DNA of 55,000 nt, from the NCBI GenBank assembly GCA_012295275.1, contig CM022673.1, forward strand, positions 17,586,310 through 17,641,309. The letters run 5' to 3'. Origin of the DNA: Chrysomallon squamiferum (lineage: Eukaryota; Mollusca; Gastropoda; Neomphalida; Peltospiridae). This document shows, one piece after another, positions 1 through 10,255 of the stretch. The notes beneath the pieces were generated by a model. It made no database searches. It saw only the letters and a list, made by a program, of their open reading frames with translations, and was not told where the DNA came from. A program made the position numbers and the translations under genes. How positions within the stretch are numbered: the first letter of the stretch is position 1; every line of letters begins with the position of its first letter.

Positions 1-64
<64 letters not shown>

Positions 65-785
65 CAACATTAGAATGACAATAAAATAAAAGTAATATGA
101 AAAAACATAACAAAACAAAAATCTACTAGAAAAACAACACTATAAATAAACGAGTTTTTGATTATCTCCAAAGGCTCTAACGTAATCAGTAGCAGATCTA
201 GGCGATGGGTCATTTGTGCAGTTTAAACTGAATTAGATCAATAAAATAACATATTCTTTTACTTTTATTATTCAGTTTCAGCAATAAAACTATTTTCACA
301 ATTTCACACCCCTCTCTTTTCCTGAATCCGCTACTGATTAACATCTCATGCAAATATTAGAAATACACCGGAGCTAATGGACTGTCACAAGCATGCAGAT
401 ACTGTTAAGCGTCTAACGCGGGATGATACAGAAGCAGTCTACAGCAGGACGAACGGACGACATCCTAAACCGAGGATGATTTATGATCTAACCTCCGAGA
501 TAACTCCTGCTTCTCTTTGTTGAGCACAGACTCGTGCTGTATAGACGTTGTGTTCCGGACGTCAACCCGCCATTGGACGCAGCAAGGCCAGCGAGAGTGA
601 GACTGGGTAAAAATACAAACCTAGCTACAACATATGAGCAAGCACGAGCCAGCGCGTGACGGGCAGACGTAATGTGAAAAAATATTAAACAGTGGCTGAA
701 TGATAAATATCTGAATATTGAAATAGAGACAGTATATATAATATTAAGATTAAATAAATAAATAAATATACTGAAAATGAACACG

Positions 786-858
<73 letters not shown>

Positions 859-1238
859 ATTCAGAAATATAGCAATACGAAGAAATAACTTATTTGCATT
901 TTACGTACTTCTGATGATTTTTAAATTAGTTTTTGCACATAATCTTTGTGACAAAGGATTAATAGAATCACATTTTTCGTCGTTACGTTATTTCGTCGAG
1001 AGAAATAATAATTTGTGGAATTTTTTGTGAGATTTACTGTCATTTATTAGAAACTTTATTTTTAGCAAAGGATAACTCATCTCCAATGCAAACACAATTG
1101 TTTCCCTTTTTTTTTCTTTAATTTAAGAAATTTGTTTAAGTTTTAAGTTCGTATCTCCTCAGGTATCTGGTTATTTTTAATTAAGATATTAACACCTTGC
1201 AAAAACATAACTACACCAGTTTGCTGATCATGAAAGTA
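1..1238. other. 3' flank: AAT microsatellites and a moderately GC-rich block
   Basis: The window opens inside an ATA/AAT run (1-60), and a second runs at 787-856. Between them, about 371-660 is less AT-rich than its surroundings and has an open frame on the minus strand, but I recognise no protein in it. The rest is AT-rich without visible features. Confidence 0.5.
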
Positions 1239-1256
1239 TTTATTTAACACTTTATT
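1239..1256 (-). terminator. Candidate polyadenylation signals of the receptor gene
   Basis: Two AATAAA hexamers on the minus strand (1256-1251 and 1244-1239) are the first canonical signals after the stop codon, about 535 nt downstream. They are followed, on the same strand at about 1230-1200, by a G/T-rich stretch (ACTGGTGTAGTTATGTTTTT) of the kind found beyond cleavage sites. This would give a 3' UTR of roughly 550 nt. Other hexamers occur further on (1060-1055, 1048-1043), so alternative ends are possible in this AT-rich DNA. Confidence 0.45.
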
Positions 1257-1790
1257 TCAAAATACAATTAAAACTCAGGTTACGATAGTACCTTTACACA
1301 CCAGATCAACAGACGAACATCAAAAATAATTCCAGCATCTTTGTATTTGTTTTAATACATGACTACTAGTTTCATTACTTACAGACTGTTACGTTAATAA
1401 TAATAATAATAATAATAATAGTAATAATAATAATAATAATAATAGATGATGATGATGATGATGATGTTAATAAGAATATTAATGATAATGATGATGATGA
1501 TTATAATAATGTAAAGATGTATTAATAAAATAAATAAATAAAAGGTCACAACCAGCAAAATATCACACGGAATCATAATTTCACATAATTTTGATAAATT
1601 TAATTCACTTTGTAGGCCAACATTACCCAGTAGACGAGAGTAATTATTGGAGGTTTTATCAACTACCAATAAGTACAGATTAAAGCAAAAGCGAAAGTGA
1701 AAGTAGAAATGAAACAAGCCTTTGGAGACAGACGAGCACTGATAAAACCAGCCAATCTACGTCTTGCAATTGTAATTAATATTAATATCG
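1257..1790 (-). other. Probable 3' UTR of the receptor gene
   Basis: From the stop codon to the first poly(A) signals. It contains an AAT run (1395-1443), a GAT run (1445-1466) and otherwise unremarkable AT-rich sequence. No other gene is seen. The inference depends on the poly(A) site at 1239-1256 being used. Confidence 0.4.
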
Positions 1791-2066
1791 CTAGTCAAAC
1801 TGAGGCTCCGTAGAAACTGTAGGGCAGTCGCTGTCATCACACAAACACTTGCACCCCACACTGTTATTATCATTGTCAGCAACAACGTTTAAACGTGTTT
1901 GGTTTCGCTTTTTCCTTATTTTGCTGTTGCGAAAAGAGACCATAAAAACTACCTCGCTTTGGGACAGGAAGTATGATGACGTCCTAGAAGATCTGCGACG
2001 ATTGGCTAACGACATTGAACGACTTAGGCGAAACCTGTACCACTTCTTTTTAATCGCAGATCTGAC
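1791..2066 (-). CDS. Class B1 GPCR exon 11: helix 8 and cytoplasmic tail, stop
   Basis: Final coding exon, residues 368-458 and stop (TAG at 1793-1791). The acceptor is TTTTTCCAG ending at 2067, in phase 0. It begins VRSAIKKKWYRF, the amphipathic helix 8 of class B receptors, and VRSAI is very close to the CRF-receptor version. A Ser/Arg-rich tail follows (SRSMSLANRRRSSRTSSYF), with several R-R-x-S type sites that could be phosphorylated during desensitisation. The last third is Asn/Asp-rich, then Cys-rich (CKCLCDDSDC), and ends STEPQFD. The tail Cys cluster could be palmitoylated; this is inference only. Confidence 0.92.
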   Translation of the reverse strand, partial: VRSAIKKKWYRFRLSRSMSLANRRRSSRTSSYFLSQSEVVFMVSFRNSKIRKKRNQTRLNVVADNDNNSVGCKCLCDDSDCPTVSTEPQFD

Positions 2067-2471
<405 letters not shown>

Positions 2472-2513
2472 CTCACTATTCATAAAACAATATAACAATG
2501 CGACAAATATACC
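2472..2513 (-). CDS. Class B1 GPCR exon 10: 42-nt TM7 exon
   Basis: A 42-nt, phase-0 to phase-0 exon encoding GIFVALLYCFMNSE (residues 354-367), the rest of TM7 and the start of helix 8. Most secretin-family genes have a separate exon of exactly this length covering this segment and ending before Val-(Gln/Arg). Its presence here, between ACTTTTCAG and a strong GTAAGT donor, confirms both the family and the gene model. It is far too short to appear as an open frame. Asn-Ser-Glu, rather than the commoner Asn-Gly-Glu, is the form found in CRF receptors. Confidence 0.95.
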
Positions 2514-2963
2514 CTGAAAAGTAAAGAAATGCGTAAAAATAAAGAACTTCTGCAGCCGACATAACTTGTGATATTAATACTTTATATCAAATAGCATCGG
2601 ATCAATCAGACTTTTAATATAATTAATCAGCTCTCTATTTAGTTACGTTACTTACCCATTAATTCAGGATTGATATCGGTAATGAGCAACATCATGAGAT
2701 AAGTTATTTTAACCAACGGCTTTATTCTGTATACTCAAGACTGATTTTACAGTTTAAATTACATATTATTTTGAATTCTGCGCACTGGTTTCAGTCTAAA
2801 GCAAAAATTAAGTATTCTATATATTAATATTTGATTCTAAAGTGAAAATCATGAATTTTGACCCATGATACATACTCTAGAGTGAATATAAGTATATCTT
2901 ACTCTCTGTTTTGTGGTTTTACTCTAAAATGAAAAACCTGTGTTTAATTTATCGGACACGCAC
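2514..2963 (-). other. Intron 9
   Basis: Between exons 9 and 10. AT-rich, including loosely repeated phrases of the type 'tctaaa/gtgaaaat...' around 2790-2940. No other feature seen. Confidence 0.8.
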
Positions 2964-3102
2964 CTGACACGCAGGAAGCACTGCGTTTGTCACTCTGTAC
3001 GCCTCCATTAAAGTTCCTTCTATATCCTCGGGTTTTAACATGAACAACAAGTTTATTACACCAAGCAGTGGAAGTAGCACTACTGTAGCCTTTATAGCTT
3101 TC
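2964..3102 (-). CDS. Class B1 GPCR exon 9: TM6, extracellular loop 3, start of TM7
   Basis: Encodes residues 307-353. RKAIKATVVLLPLLGV is TM6, with Lys308/Lys311 at its inner end and the family Pro-Leu-Leu-Gly kink motif (318-321). Extracellular loop 3 is acidic (KPEDIEGTLMEAY), and TM7 begins RVTNAVLPACQ. Gln353, with Gly354 from the next exon, forms the conserved TM7 Gln-Gly pair; the residue before it is Cys352 where most members have Phe. The acceptor is TTTATTTTCAG ending at 3103 and the donor GTGCGT from 2963. The exon enters in phase 2 and leaves in phase 0. PLLGxxNLLxM is remembered as a PDF-receptor trait, which supports that assignment weakly. Confidence 0.96.
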
Positions 3103-3691
3103 CTGAAAATAAACAACACAGCTGACTTTATCATTTTCTTATGTGAGTCGTATGTTTTAATCATACAAATATACATATATTATAAAATAAACAAAATCAG
3201 TTATTCAGTCAGCTTTAAGCTGGTCAGATGGTCAGCAAGTCAATCAAACAGAAAGAATCAGTCAGTCAACCAAAGAATCAACCAAAGAATCAATCAAAGA
3301 ATCAGCCAACCGCTCAAAATATTGTATTTGTGTTCGTTCATTATTTCCTTATATTTGTTCTTTCCTGCCTTTAGTACTTCTTTTCGATTTTCGTCATTCT
3401 CTCTTTCTTTCTTTCTTTCATCCTTTTTTCCTTTCGTTCTTTCTTTCATCCTTTTTTCGTCCTTTCTTTCTTTTTTCGTCTTTCCTTCTTTTTTCTTCTT
3501 TCCTTCTTTTTTCTCTCCTACTTGTTATTTTTTTTTCACTTTTCACTTTTTATTTTCTGATGTGAAGGAAGAACGCCCATTCACCACCATCCTGCTCCCG
3601 TAGTGCCTGTAACTGAATTGACAACATGACATATTCTCGCTGTATTTCCTACAGCTTGATAACACACCAATTACATCAGTGTTTTTCTAAC
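3103..3691 (-). other. Intron 8, with a pyrimidine-rich tract
   Basis: Contains short tandem AATCAGTCA/AATCAACCA-like repeats at 3233-3310 and a degenerate T/C tract at about 3355-3550 (CTTTCTTT-type). The tract's open frame on the plus strand is compositional, not coding. Confidence 0.8.
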
Positions 3692-3777
3692 CTTATTCGA
3701 GCTGTTTCCACGGCATTGTGAGCTCGTAATTTAGTTATCAGAATACGTATTATGTTCACCAAGAACGCGCTGTTGAT
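3692..3777 (-). CDS. Class B1 GPCR exon 8: TM5 end, third intracellular loop
   Basis: Encodes residues 279-307. Asn280 is the conserved TM5 asparagine, followed by INSAFLVNIIRILITKLR and the basic third loop (AHNAVETARIR), the G-protein-coupling region. The acceptor is TTTACTTCCAG ending at 3778 and the donor GTTAGAAA, which is weaker than the others. The exon enters in phase 0 and leaves in phase 2, splitting Arg307. It was found by searching between the TM5 and TM6 exons for the expected loop. The I-R-x-L-x-T-K-L-R stretch is shared by PDF and CRF receptors, so it does not separate the two. Confidence 0.93.
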
Positions 3778-4302
<525 letters not shown>

Positions 4303-4433
4303 AACTAACGCAATGAGAACAGGCGCGTATATCACAAACACCAGAGGCGACTCAGTGTGTTGTTGCCAGCATGGTTTGTTGTTGAAGTAATTCATCAGAA
4401 CTCCCCACGTGATCGTAATAATGGCGGGAATCC
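4303..4433 (-). CDS. Class B1 GPCR exon 7: TM4 end, extracellular loop 2, TM5
   Basis: Encodes residues 235-278. It completes Gly-Trp-Gly-Ile-Pro of TM4, continues through ITITWGVLMNY and reaches extracellular loop 2, where Cys256-Trp257 (NKPCWQQ) is the conserved partner of Cys186. The first part of TM5 follows (LVFVIYAPVLIALV). The acceptor is TTTATTCCAG ending at 4434 and the donor GTGAGTGT from 4302. The exon enters in phase 1 and leaves in phase 0. The Cys-Trp pair in loop 2 and the following proline helix match the whole secretin-like family. Confidence 0.94.
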
Positions 4434-5922
4434 CTGGAATAAAAACACTTTGATATAAACATTAGTTTGTTATATGTAACTGAATAATTTTAGAAATCCT
4501 GAAGTCTTTATTACTATTTATTTATTTATTGTTGTTGTTGTTGTTGTTGTTGCTGTTGTTTTTAAAGACACTTTATTTTTGGGGGGTATGTTTATATATA
4601 CACACACACATGCATGCACGCACGTACATACATACGAATGATGGTTTTGATTAAAAGTTATATTTTACATATTCTGTTCTGATACACAGCAGTATAAATA
4701 TCCTCTTTCCTCAACCTATTATTAGAAAGTGATACGAGTATTTATCACACGAGTACCCGGTACGTTTTCAGAAGATGCTTGCTGCGTGTACCTACCCCAG
4801 CCTATGAAGTAAAACAGAGCGAATGGGGCCTCCGTGCTGAAGACAGAGAGAGCTAGACGGTTGTGCAGAAACAAGCCTTCCACCAACATCCAAGAGAAGT
4901 TGGCCATGATCGTGTAGTTGAGTAAAACCTTGAATATCTTACATAACCAGTCCTGCAAGTAACATTTAAAATTAGTTATACTAAATATAACCTTTGGTGT
5001 CATTATTATATTAAATTATTGACTTCAAAGTAGACCGTTCAGCCGCTGTAAAGGGTAATCTTAAAATTTAATTAGTGTTTTATTGTTGTTCTTTTTTAGC
5101 TTTTGATTTTAGTGCAGATGTACTGGATTAAAAAAAAAAAAATCATTTTCCATTACAACAAATCTTAATCCTGTTTCGTACAAACTGCTAATGTGTTTTC
5201 ATTTCACGTTTAGTGCTATCATGCCGCATCTGACAATTACACTCTCAATCAAGACATCACTTTGTACGTTTCCCAGACAGGAAGGGCAATAATGTGACGT
5301 CTACGGCAGAACTGAGTCACAATTAAACGAAGCGTAAATTAATATTTTTGGTATACGAAGTCAAAATGTAACGTTATTAATTCACAGATACGTAGAATTA
5401 AACTAACTGCTGAAAAGTGCACTTAAGCCTATTTTATCAGCACGAAAACGCAATTTATTCGACATCTGACAACTTGTCTGGCTTCCCTTTCTCATTAGCT
5501 GTTCTGTGAATAAATGAATTATAAACAATTCTTAATACAATGTTTATAGCTGGTTTCACGAAGTCAAACACTGCTTCAAAACATTTTCTGTATTCAGAAA
5601 GTTATTTTGTTGCTCAATGAAAGGAAAAAAAAATTATATTAGAAGAAAACATACGACCTCATAATTTAAAGCTGCAATATTTAATACGTGTTACATATCC
5701 CGGTAATCAAGTCTGGAACAAGACAAACGAGTGAAGGAGATATAATTAGCAGAAGAGACGTATTTCGAAATTCATCACTAACAGTAAATGAACTGAGACG
5801 TATACACTGCATCGTTCTAGAGTTGCAGAATCTCATAATCCTCTCAGCTTATATCTAAATACGTTTCTTTATAACAACAGTAAAACAGAAAAACAACACC
5901 AACATCCCTCGCCACTACTTAC
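4434..5922 (-). other. Introns 6 and 5 (either side of exon 6)
   Basis: Intron 6 (4434-4795) contains a GTT run (about 4531-4560) and a CA/CATG-rich patch (4600-4635). Intron 5 (4953-5922) is AT-rich without microsatellites of note. I see no other exon in either. Confidence 0.75.
4796..4952 (-). CDS. Class B1 GPCR exon 6: TM3 and start of TM4
   Basis: Encodes residues 183-235. Cys186 (DWLCKI) is the TM3 cysteine that pairs with extracellular loop 2. TM3 follows (NYTIMANFSWMLVEGLFLH), with the signature Glu207 of the class B E-G-L-x-L-H motif and the helix-end His212. Then comes loop 2 (NRLALSVFSTEAP) and TM4 up to Gly-Trp-Gly (233-235). The acceptor is TACTTGCAG ending at 4953 and the donor GTAGGT from 4795. 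The exon enters in phase 0 and leaves in phase 1. With TM6 it is the strongest family evidence in the window. The phrase FALFYFIGWG recalls PDF receptors. Confidence 0.97.
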
Positions 5923-6049
5923 CACGTCTCTGTAAGAATATTCTCTAGATGATATGTAAGGCTCAAAAATGATAAGGATAAGGATAAAACGGAAGATAAA
6001 GGAAAGGACGAGGTTTTTGTGAATTGAAATTCGACTGCACTGTAATGAT
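5923..6049 (-). CDS. Class B1 GPCR exon 5: first intracellular loop, TM2
   Basis: Encodes residues 140-182. It opens with SLQCSRISIHKNLVLSFIFR: the first intracellular loop, then the family's conserved TM2 histidine (His150, in IHKNL) and a basic residue deeper in the helix (Arg160), both typical of class B1. The helix continues through FILILIIF to an extracellular loop (EPYISSREYSYRDV). The acceptor is TTTGATTTCAG ending at 6050 and the donor GTAAGTAG from 5922. The exon enters in phase 2 and leaves in phase 0. The loop-1/TM2 sequence resembles PDF- and calcitonin-type receptors (LQC.R...HKNL) more than vertebrate CRF receptors. Confidence 0.92.
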
Positions 6050-6289
6050 CTGAAATCAAAGAGGATTTATTTAGTCACGTGTATACTTTATTTATATAAA
6101 TAAATGTATCGTTTAAACAGTGCAATTATATGTAGCCATTATCTAGCAATTATATCTATCTATCTATCTATCTATCTATATATATATACACATACAAATG
6201 AGAGACAGAAAGAGAAAGAGGAAGAACGAGAGACAGAGTCAGATAGAGAAATAAAGAAACAGAGAAACAGAGCAGAGAGAAAGAGAGAA

Positions 6290-6379
<90 letters not shown>

Positions 6380-6441
6380 TCATTAAAAACTAGATATTTG
6401 GTAAATTGTAATATTTGAGTAAAATGAAAAATGAAACTTAC
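6050..6441 (-). repeat. Intron 4, with TATC and GA microsatellites
   Basis: A TATC run (6153-6180) with a short TA tail, then a degenerate GA-rich stretch, then a pure GA run (6294-6376). The open frames over it on both strands are simple-repeat artefacts. Confidence 0.9.
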
Positions 6442-6539
6442 TTGAAGTAGGTGAAGATGAAAAGAGTGAGAAGAAGAAACACAAGAGACACGGCGCTTGT
6501 TATAAAATGAATGTCACGTAGAACTGTAGCAAATCTTAT
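6442..6539 (-). CDS. Class B1 GPCR exon 4: TM1
   Basis: Encodes residues 108-140. A stalk (IRFATVLRDIHF) runs into a strongly hydrophobic helix, roughly residues 117-139 (ITSAVSLVFLLLTLFIFTYF), which fits TM1 directly after the ectodomain. The acceptor is ATATTTCAG and the donor GTAAGTTT; the exon enters in phase 0 and leaves in phase 2, splitting Lys140. It is too short to stand out as an open frame and was found by looking for a phase-compatible exon between the ectodomain and TM2. Family members place an exon boundary at the same point, just before the first intracellular loop. Confidence 0.88.
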
Positions 6540-6599
6540 CTGAAATATATCAATTAAATCTTTACTCAGCTGCGTTTGTAATGTTACACAGAATTCAGT

Positions 6600-6990
6600 C
6601 TTTTGAATGTCGTTCAGTATACATTTTTTTAAAAGTAGTTTTGAATATAGTTCAAAATATTTTTAAAATATGACATTTAACTATTACTCAAAATATTTTT
6701 TATGTGTATATTTCTAATGTCATTCAGTATATTTTACAAGTGTATGTTTCTAATGTCTTTCAGTATATTTTACAAACTATGTTTCTAATGTCTTTCGGTA
6801 TATTTTACAAGTGTATGTTTCTAATGTCTTTCAGTATATTTTACAAACTATGTTTCTAATGTCCTTCAAATATATTTTGTAAGCGGATGCGTCTAATGTC
6901 ATTTAGTATATTTCACAACTGTATGTTTATAATGTCGTTCAGTATATTTTACAGATGTATGGGTCTAATGTCGTTCAGTATGAAGAAGCT
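6600..6990. repeat. 36-nt minisatellite in intron 3
   Basis: About eight imperfect copies of a unit containing TTTCTAATGTCTTTCAGTAT followed by ATTTTACAAG or ATTTTACAAA. Copies alternate between forms with and without GTGT before the next unit. Divergence rises toward both ends, and the last copy stops about 30 nt short of the exon 3 donor at 7019. Confidence 0.85.
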
Positions 6991-7019
6991 CGATATACCG
7001 TGCTGGGATCAGCATTTAC

Positions 7020-7129
7020 TTCTACAGCATCTTTCATGTTCCTGGCGAGTTCGATACACCCGCTGTAATTAGTCCAGTTTCCGGTTTCCCAGTATCCTTC
7101 CGCCAAACAAGTTCTGTAAGCCAGAAACA
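7020..7129 (-). CDS. Class B1 GPCR exon 3: end of hormone-receptor domain
   Basis: Encodes residues 71-107 and completes the ectodomain with YRTCLAEGYW (Cys78, Gly82, Trp84) and NWTNYSGCIEL (Cys95). This is the family pattern R-x-C-x-x-x-G-x-W followed by N-Y-S-x-C. N88 (NWT) and N91 (NYS) are likely glycosylation sites. The acceptor is TTTCTTCACAG ending at 7130, and the donor is GTAAAT after Glu107, so the exon enters in phase 1 and leaves in phase 0. A second AG at 7115-7114 would put the exon out of frame and is not used in this model. A tandem minisatellite begins about 35 nt beyond the donor. Confidence 0.93.
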
Positions 7130-7386
7130 CTGTGAAGAAAGAAATCAATGTCAAGGTCACTCTCAGACTGCACGTGTGCAGAGTCGATAAATGAACACTT
7201 AGATAAAATTCTGTGTCAAGGTAATTTAAGAAAAATAAGCATTTACATAAATAAATAAACAAATAAATAAAGTAATAAAGACAAAGACAAATGTTTAACT
7301 GCTCTACTTTTAAACGTTTGTTCCAACCAATACTTCTTGACTCATTTGTCGAAGGACATCACATTTGTTTAATGTCTGTTGGAACA

Positions 7387-7423
<37 letters not shown>

Positions 7424-7645
7424 ATCTCTTGTTCCAAGGTCTTAGATATTAAAAATTCATTTATTTATTAATTCTACTCTTTAATCAGATGTTTGGCAAT
7501 TTAGATTTGTGTTTTAAAATGTTAACAATTCTTACCCAAACTCCCATAAAGAAAACGCATGCGTTTGTAGCAATACATTTTTATACGTAAAAATAAAACT
7601 ATACTTTTAATTTATATTTAAGAATGTATTTATAAAACTGTTGTC

Positions 7646-7712
<67 letters not shown>

Positions 7713-9037
7713 GAGTGGTTAAAATATTCTGTATTTGACCTTTTCTATATTTAAACTGTAACAACCCATTTCAGATGATTCAAATTCTTTGCGATTTTTG
7801 CTACTGATGCCTGTTACACACTTGTTGTCTTGTGTGGATTAAATTTCCTTTTTCTGACAGACAGAGTCACGGCAAATTCTTCAATTCGTGCTCGTGTTTG
7901 GATGGCAAAGTGGAATCTAAGCTATGTTTACTCAACACCTAATGGAACCATCAATTGTTTTGACATACATAACAAGACCTGAAACTCGAAATGTCAAATG
8001 CTAACTTTCATTATGTTCATTTTTGTTGATCTATTTCAGCCTTCGCCTCAAGCGTGATGGGTTGATAGATCAACTCTGGCAAGTGCGTCCTTTAATTTAT
8101 TTACTATTACAACCACTGTCCCATATCTGTTAGAGAAAAAGAAATGTTAAGATCCTCCCTCTTTTGGAAAAATAAATTTAATTTCTCGCTCGCATTTATT
8201 TTAAAAAATAAAATTAAAATATCTTTCAAATCATTCATATTGAAACCCATTTTCGCTGAAGTATGACAATAATAACCCTAACAGATCTGATAAGATATTT
8301 ACATGTCGCCATTTTTTGCCTCGTTTTGGGACGAATGTAAAAAAGTAATATTATAATTTATCCAACTAAAAATAAAAACTCGGGCAATTTTGGAAGCGTA
8401 AATAAGATTTGCGCTGCCCACGAATAACCATGAACATGACCTTTCAACAGTTATTTCTTTAGCTAAACACGCTGACAACGTGACACGCTTCAAGGAAGAG
8501 TTCGTCCTGTGACGCACTGATACAAGAATTCTGCATAATTTGCAAAAGTTATGGAATTGTGCAAACCAAAAAAAAAAAATTACATTTAATTATCGCCTTT
8601 ACCTTCGTTATTTCCGATGCATATTTTGCATATATAATTTTTTTTATTCTTTTTTAATATGACCAGTCTATACCGCGTTATGTTTGACTAAACATAAGTT
8701 AATCCAACTTTTTCATTTTATTCTTATTGATCCTTTTCTCTCTCTCTCTCTCTCTAATTCATCTCTTCATTCATTCTCTCTTAATTCATTCATTCATTCA
8801 TTCATTTATTAAGCCTTATTCCACTTTATTTTTTTTGCTTCTGCTGTTAATTTCTGTTTATATATGACAGAAAAATGGACATACATATGCACATATATTT
8901 TTCTGTAATTCTGCACTCTTAATGTCTATTAATCTATTTTTTAAAACTATTTATCTATCTTTCTCTCTATCTATATGTATGTCTGCCTGTCTGTCATTCT
9001 ATATGCCTGTTTGTCAGTTTGTCGCTATTTATTTATT

Positions 9038-9118
<81 letters not shown>

Positions 9119-9195
9119 AGAACTTTGTCTCTATCATTCAACATATCTGAGCAGATGGCAGAGTTATGAATGTTATAAATTATCATTACATATAC
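7130..9195 (-). other. Intron 2, with poly(A), GA and CT runs
   Basis: Holds an A run (7390-7420), a GA run (7651-7710), ATTC repeats (8785-8810) and a CT run (9042-9114). About 7740-8720 is non-repetitive and without a recognisable gene. Confidence 0.75.
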
Positions 9196-9303
9196 CTGAA
9201 CTGTTGAAACCAAACACGGAGGGACACGGAAGGAAGACAGTTTTGTTAACCGGGGAAGGCGGCCAGCAGTTGAACTCATCTCTTCCTGGAGGGCAGTGTA
9301 AAC
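9196..9303 (-). CDS. Class B1 GPCR exon 2: hormone-receptor domain core (CWP motif)
   Basis: Encodes residues 35-71, the centre of the extracellular peptide-hormone-binding domain. It holds Cys38, Cys47 and Cys61, with the family signatures GRDEFNCWPP (Asp43, then Cys-Trp-Pro at 47-49) and LPCPSVF. N54 (NKT) and N68 (NSS) are possible glycosylation sites. The acceptor is TTTTTTGTAG just before 9303, and the donor is GTATATG from 9195. The exon runs phase 1 to phase 1, as expected for family ectodomain exons. In related receptors the disulfides pair cysteines 1-3, 2-5 and 4-6, which would be 26-47, 38-78 and 61-95 here. The cysteine spacing (12, 9, 14, 17, 17) is close to that of known members. 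Confidence 0.93.
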
Positions 9304-9785
9304 CTACAAAAAACAACAACAAGAAAACCAAACTTTTAGCACAGTAAAACACGTTTAACACTTTATTTTCTTTCACAACACCATCACAACAAATTCGGTT
9401 AATTCTTATTATTTTCGAGGATAGACTTTCCGGAAGTATAAAGGTCGCCATATTTGTGGTACGAAAATAGGTCAAAGTTTAGTGATACTCAGACGTAAAG
9501 TTCAGCATCTGGTTTCTGTCTGAAAACGCATGCTCGAAGAGAGGCGATATGCAGTGCAGTAGAAGTTTTACACAGACGACGCACAAAGAACATTTTTGGC
9601 ATTTGTGCCTCTGAAATAATAGTTCGTCTCGTCTGCTAACACGCTCGTGTACGTGAAAGGTCACGTGAAGGCTTTTGTGAGAAGACGATGTTTTCTTTTG
9701 TTACAGACAGAAGTAAAACAGAAAAAGAAATCTTGTTTTTATCAACAATTGTTGTTTTAATCAAGAATTATTATTTCATCAATAA

Positions 9786-9817
<32 letters not shown>

Positions 9818-9949
9818 CATTAATTATTTTTGTAAGTTATTGAAACTATTAAAATGAAGAGAGAAAAATTGGTATCGGAAAATATGTTACGAATAATAAA
9901 TTAGTAGGGAAGAATTACTTTTTTAACAAAACTATATTTCAGTATTTTA

Positions 9950-10255
9950 CATTACATTATATTGTACGGTATTATATTGTATTACATTGTACTTTTTATA
10001 TTGTACTGTATTATATTTCATTATACTGTATTTGTATAATGTATTGCATTGTATTATGTTATACTTTATTGTATTGTATTGTATTGCGCTATACTGTATT
10101 GTATCGTATTACGTTATACTCTAATGCACTGTATTGTATTTCGTTATGCTGTATTGTATTGTATTATGTTATGCTGTATCGTATTGCACCATGCTGTATT
10201 GTATTGTAATGAATTACATTATACTGTATAGTACTGTATTGCGTTATAGTATATT
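9950..10255. repeat. Degenerate TATTG pentanucleotide array
   Basis: Many imperfect copies of TATTG mixed with TTATACTG and TTACGTTA-like variants. The 60-codon open frame over it is compositional. It looks like an old pentanucleotide microsatellite that has drifted. Confidence 0.8.

Noticed and set aside
7113-7129. Alternative exon 3 acceptor at the second AG (exon from 7113)
   Set aside because: It would enter in the wrong phase relative to exon 2 and lose the frame of YRTCLAEGYW.
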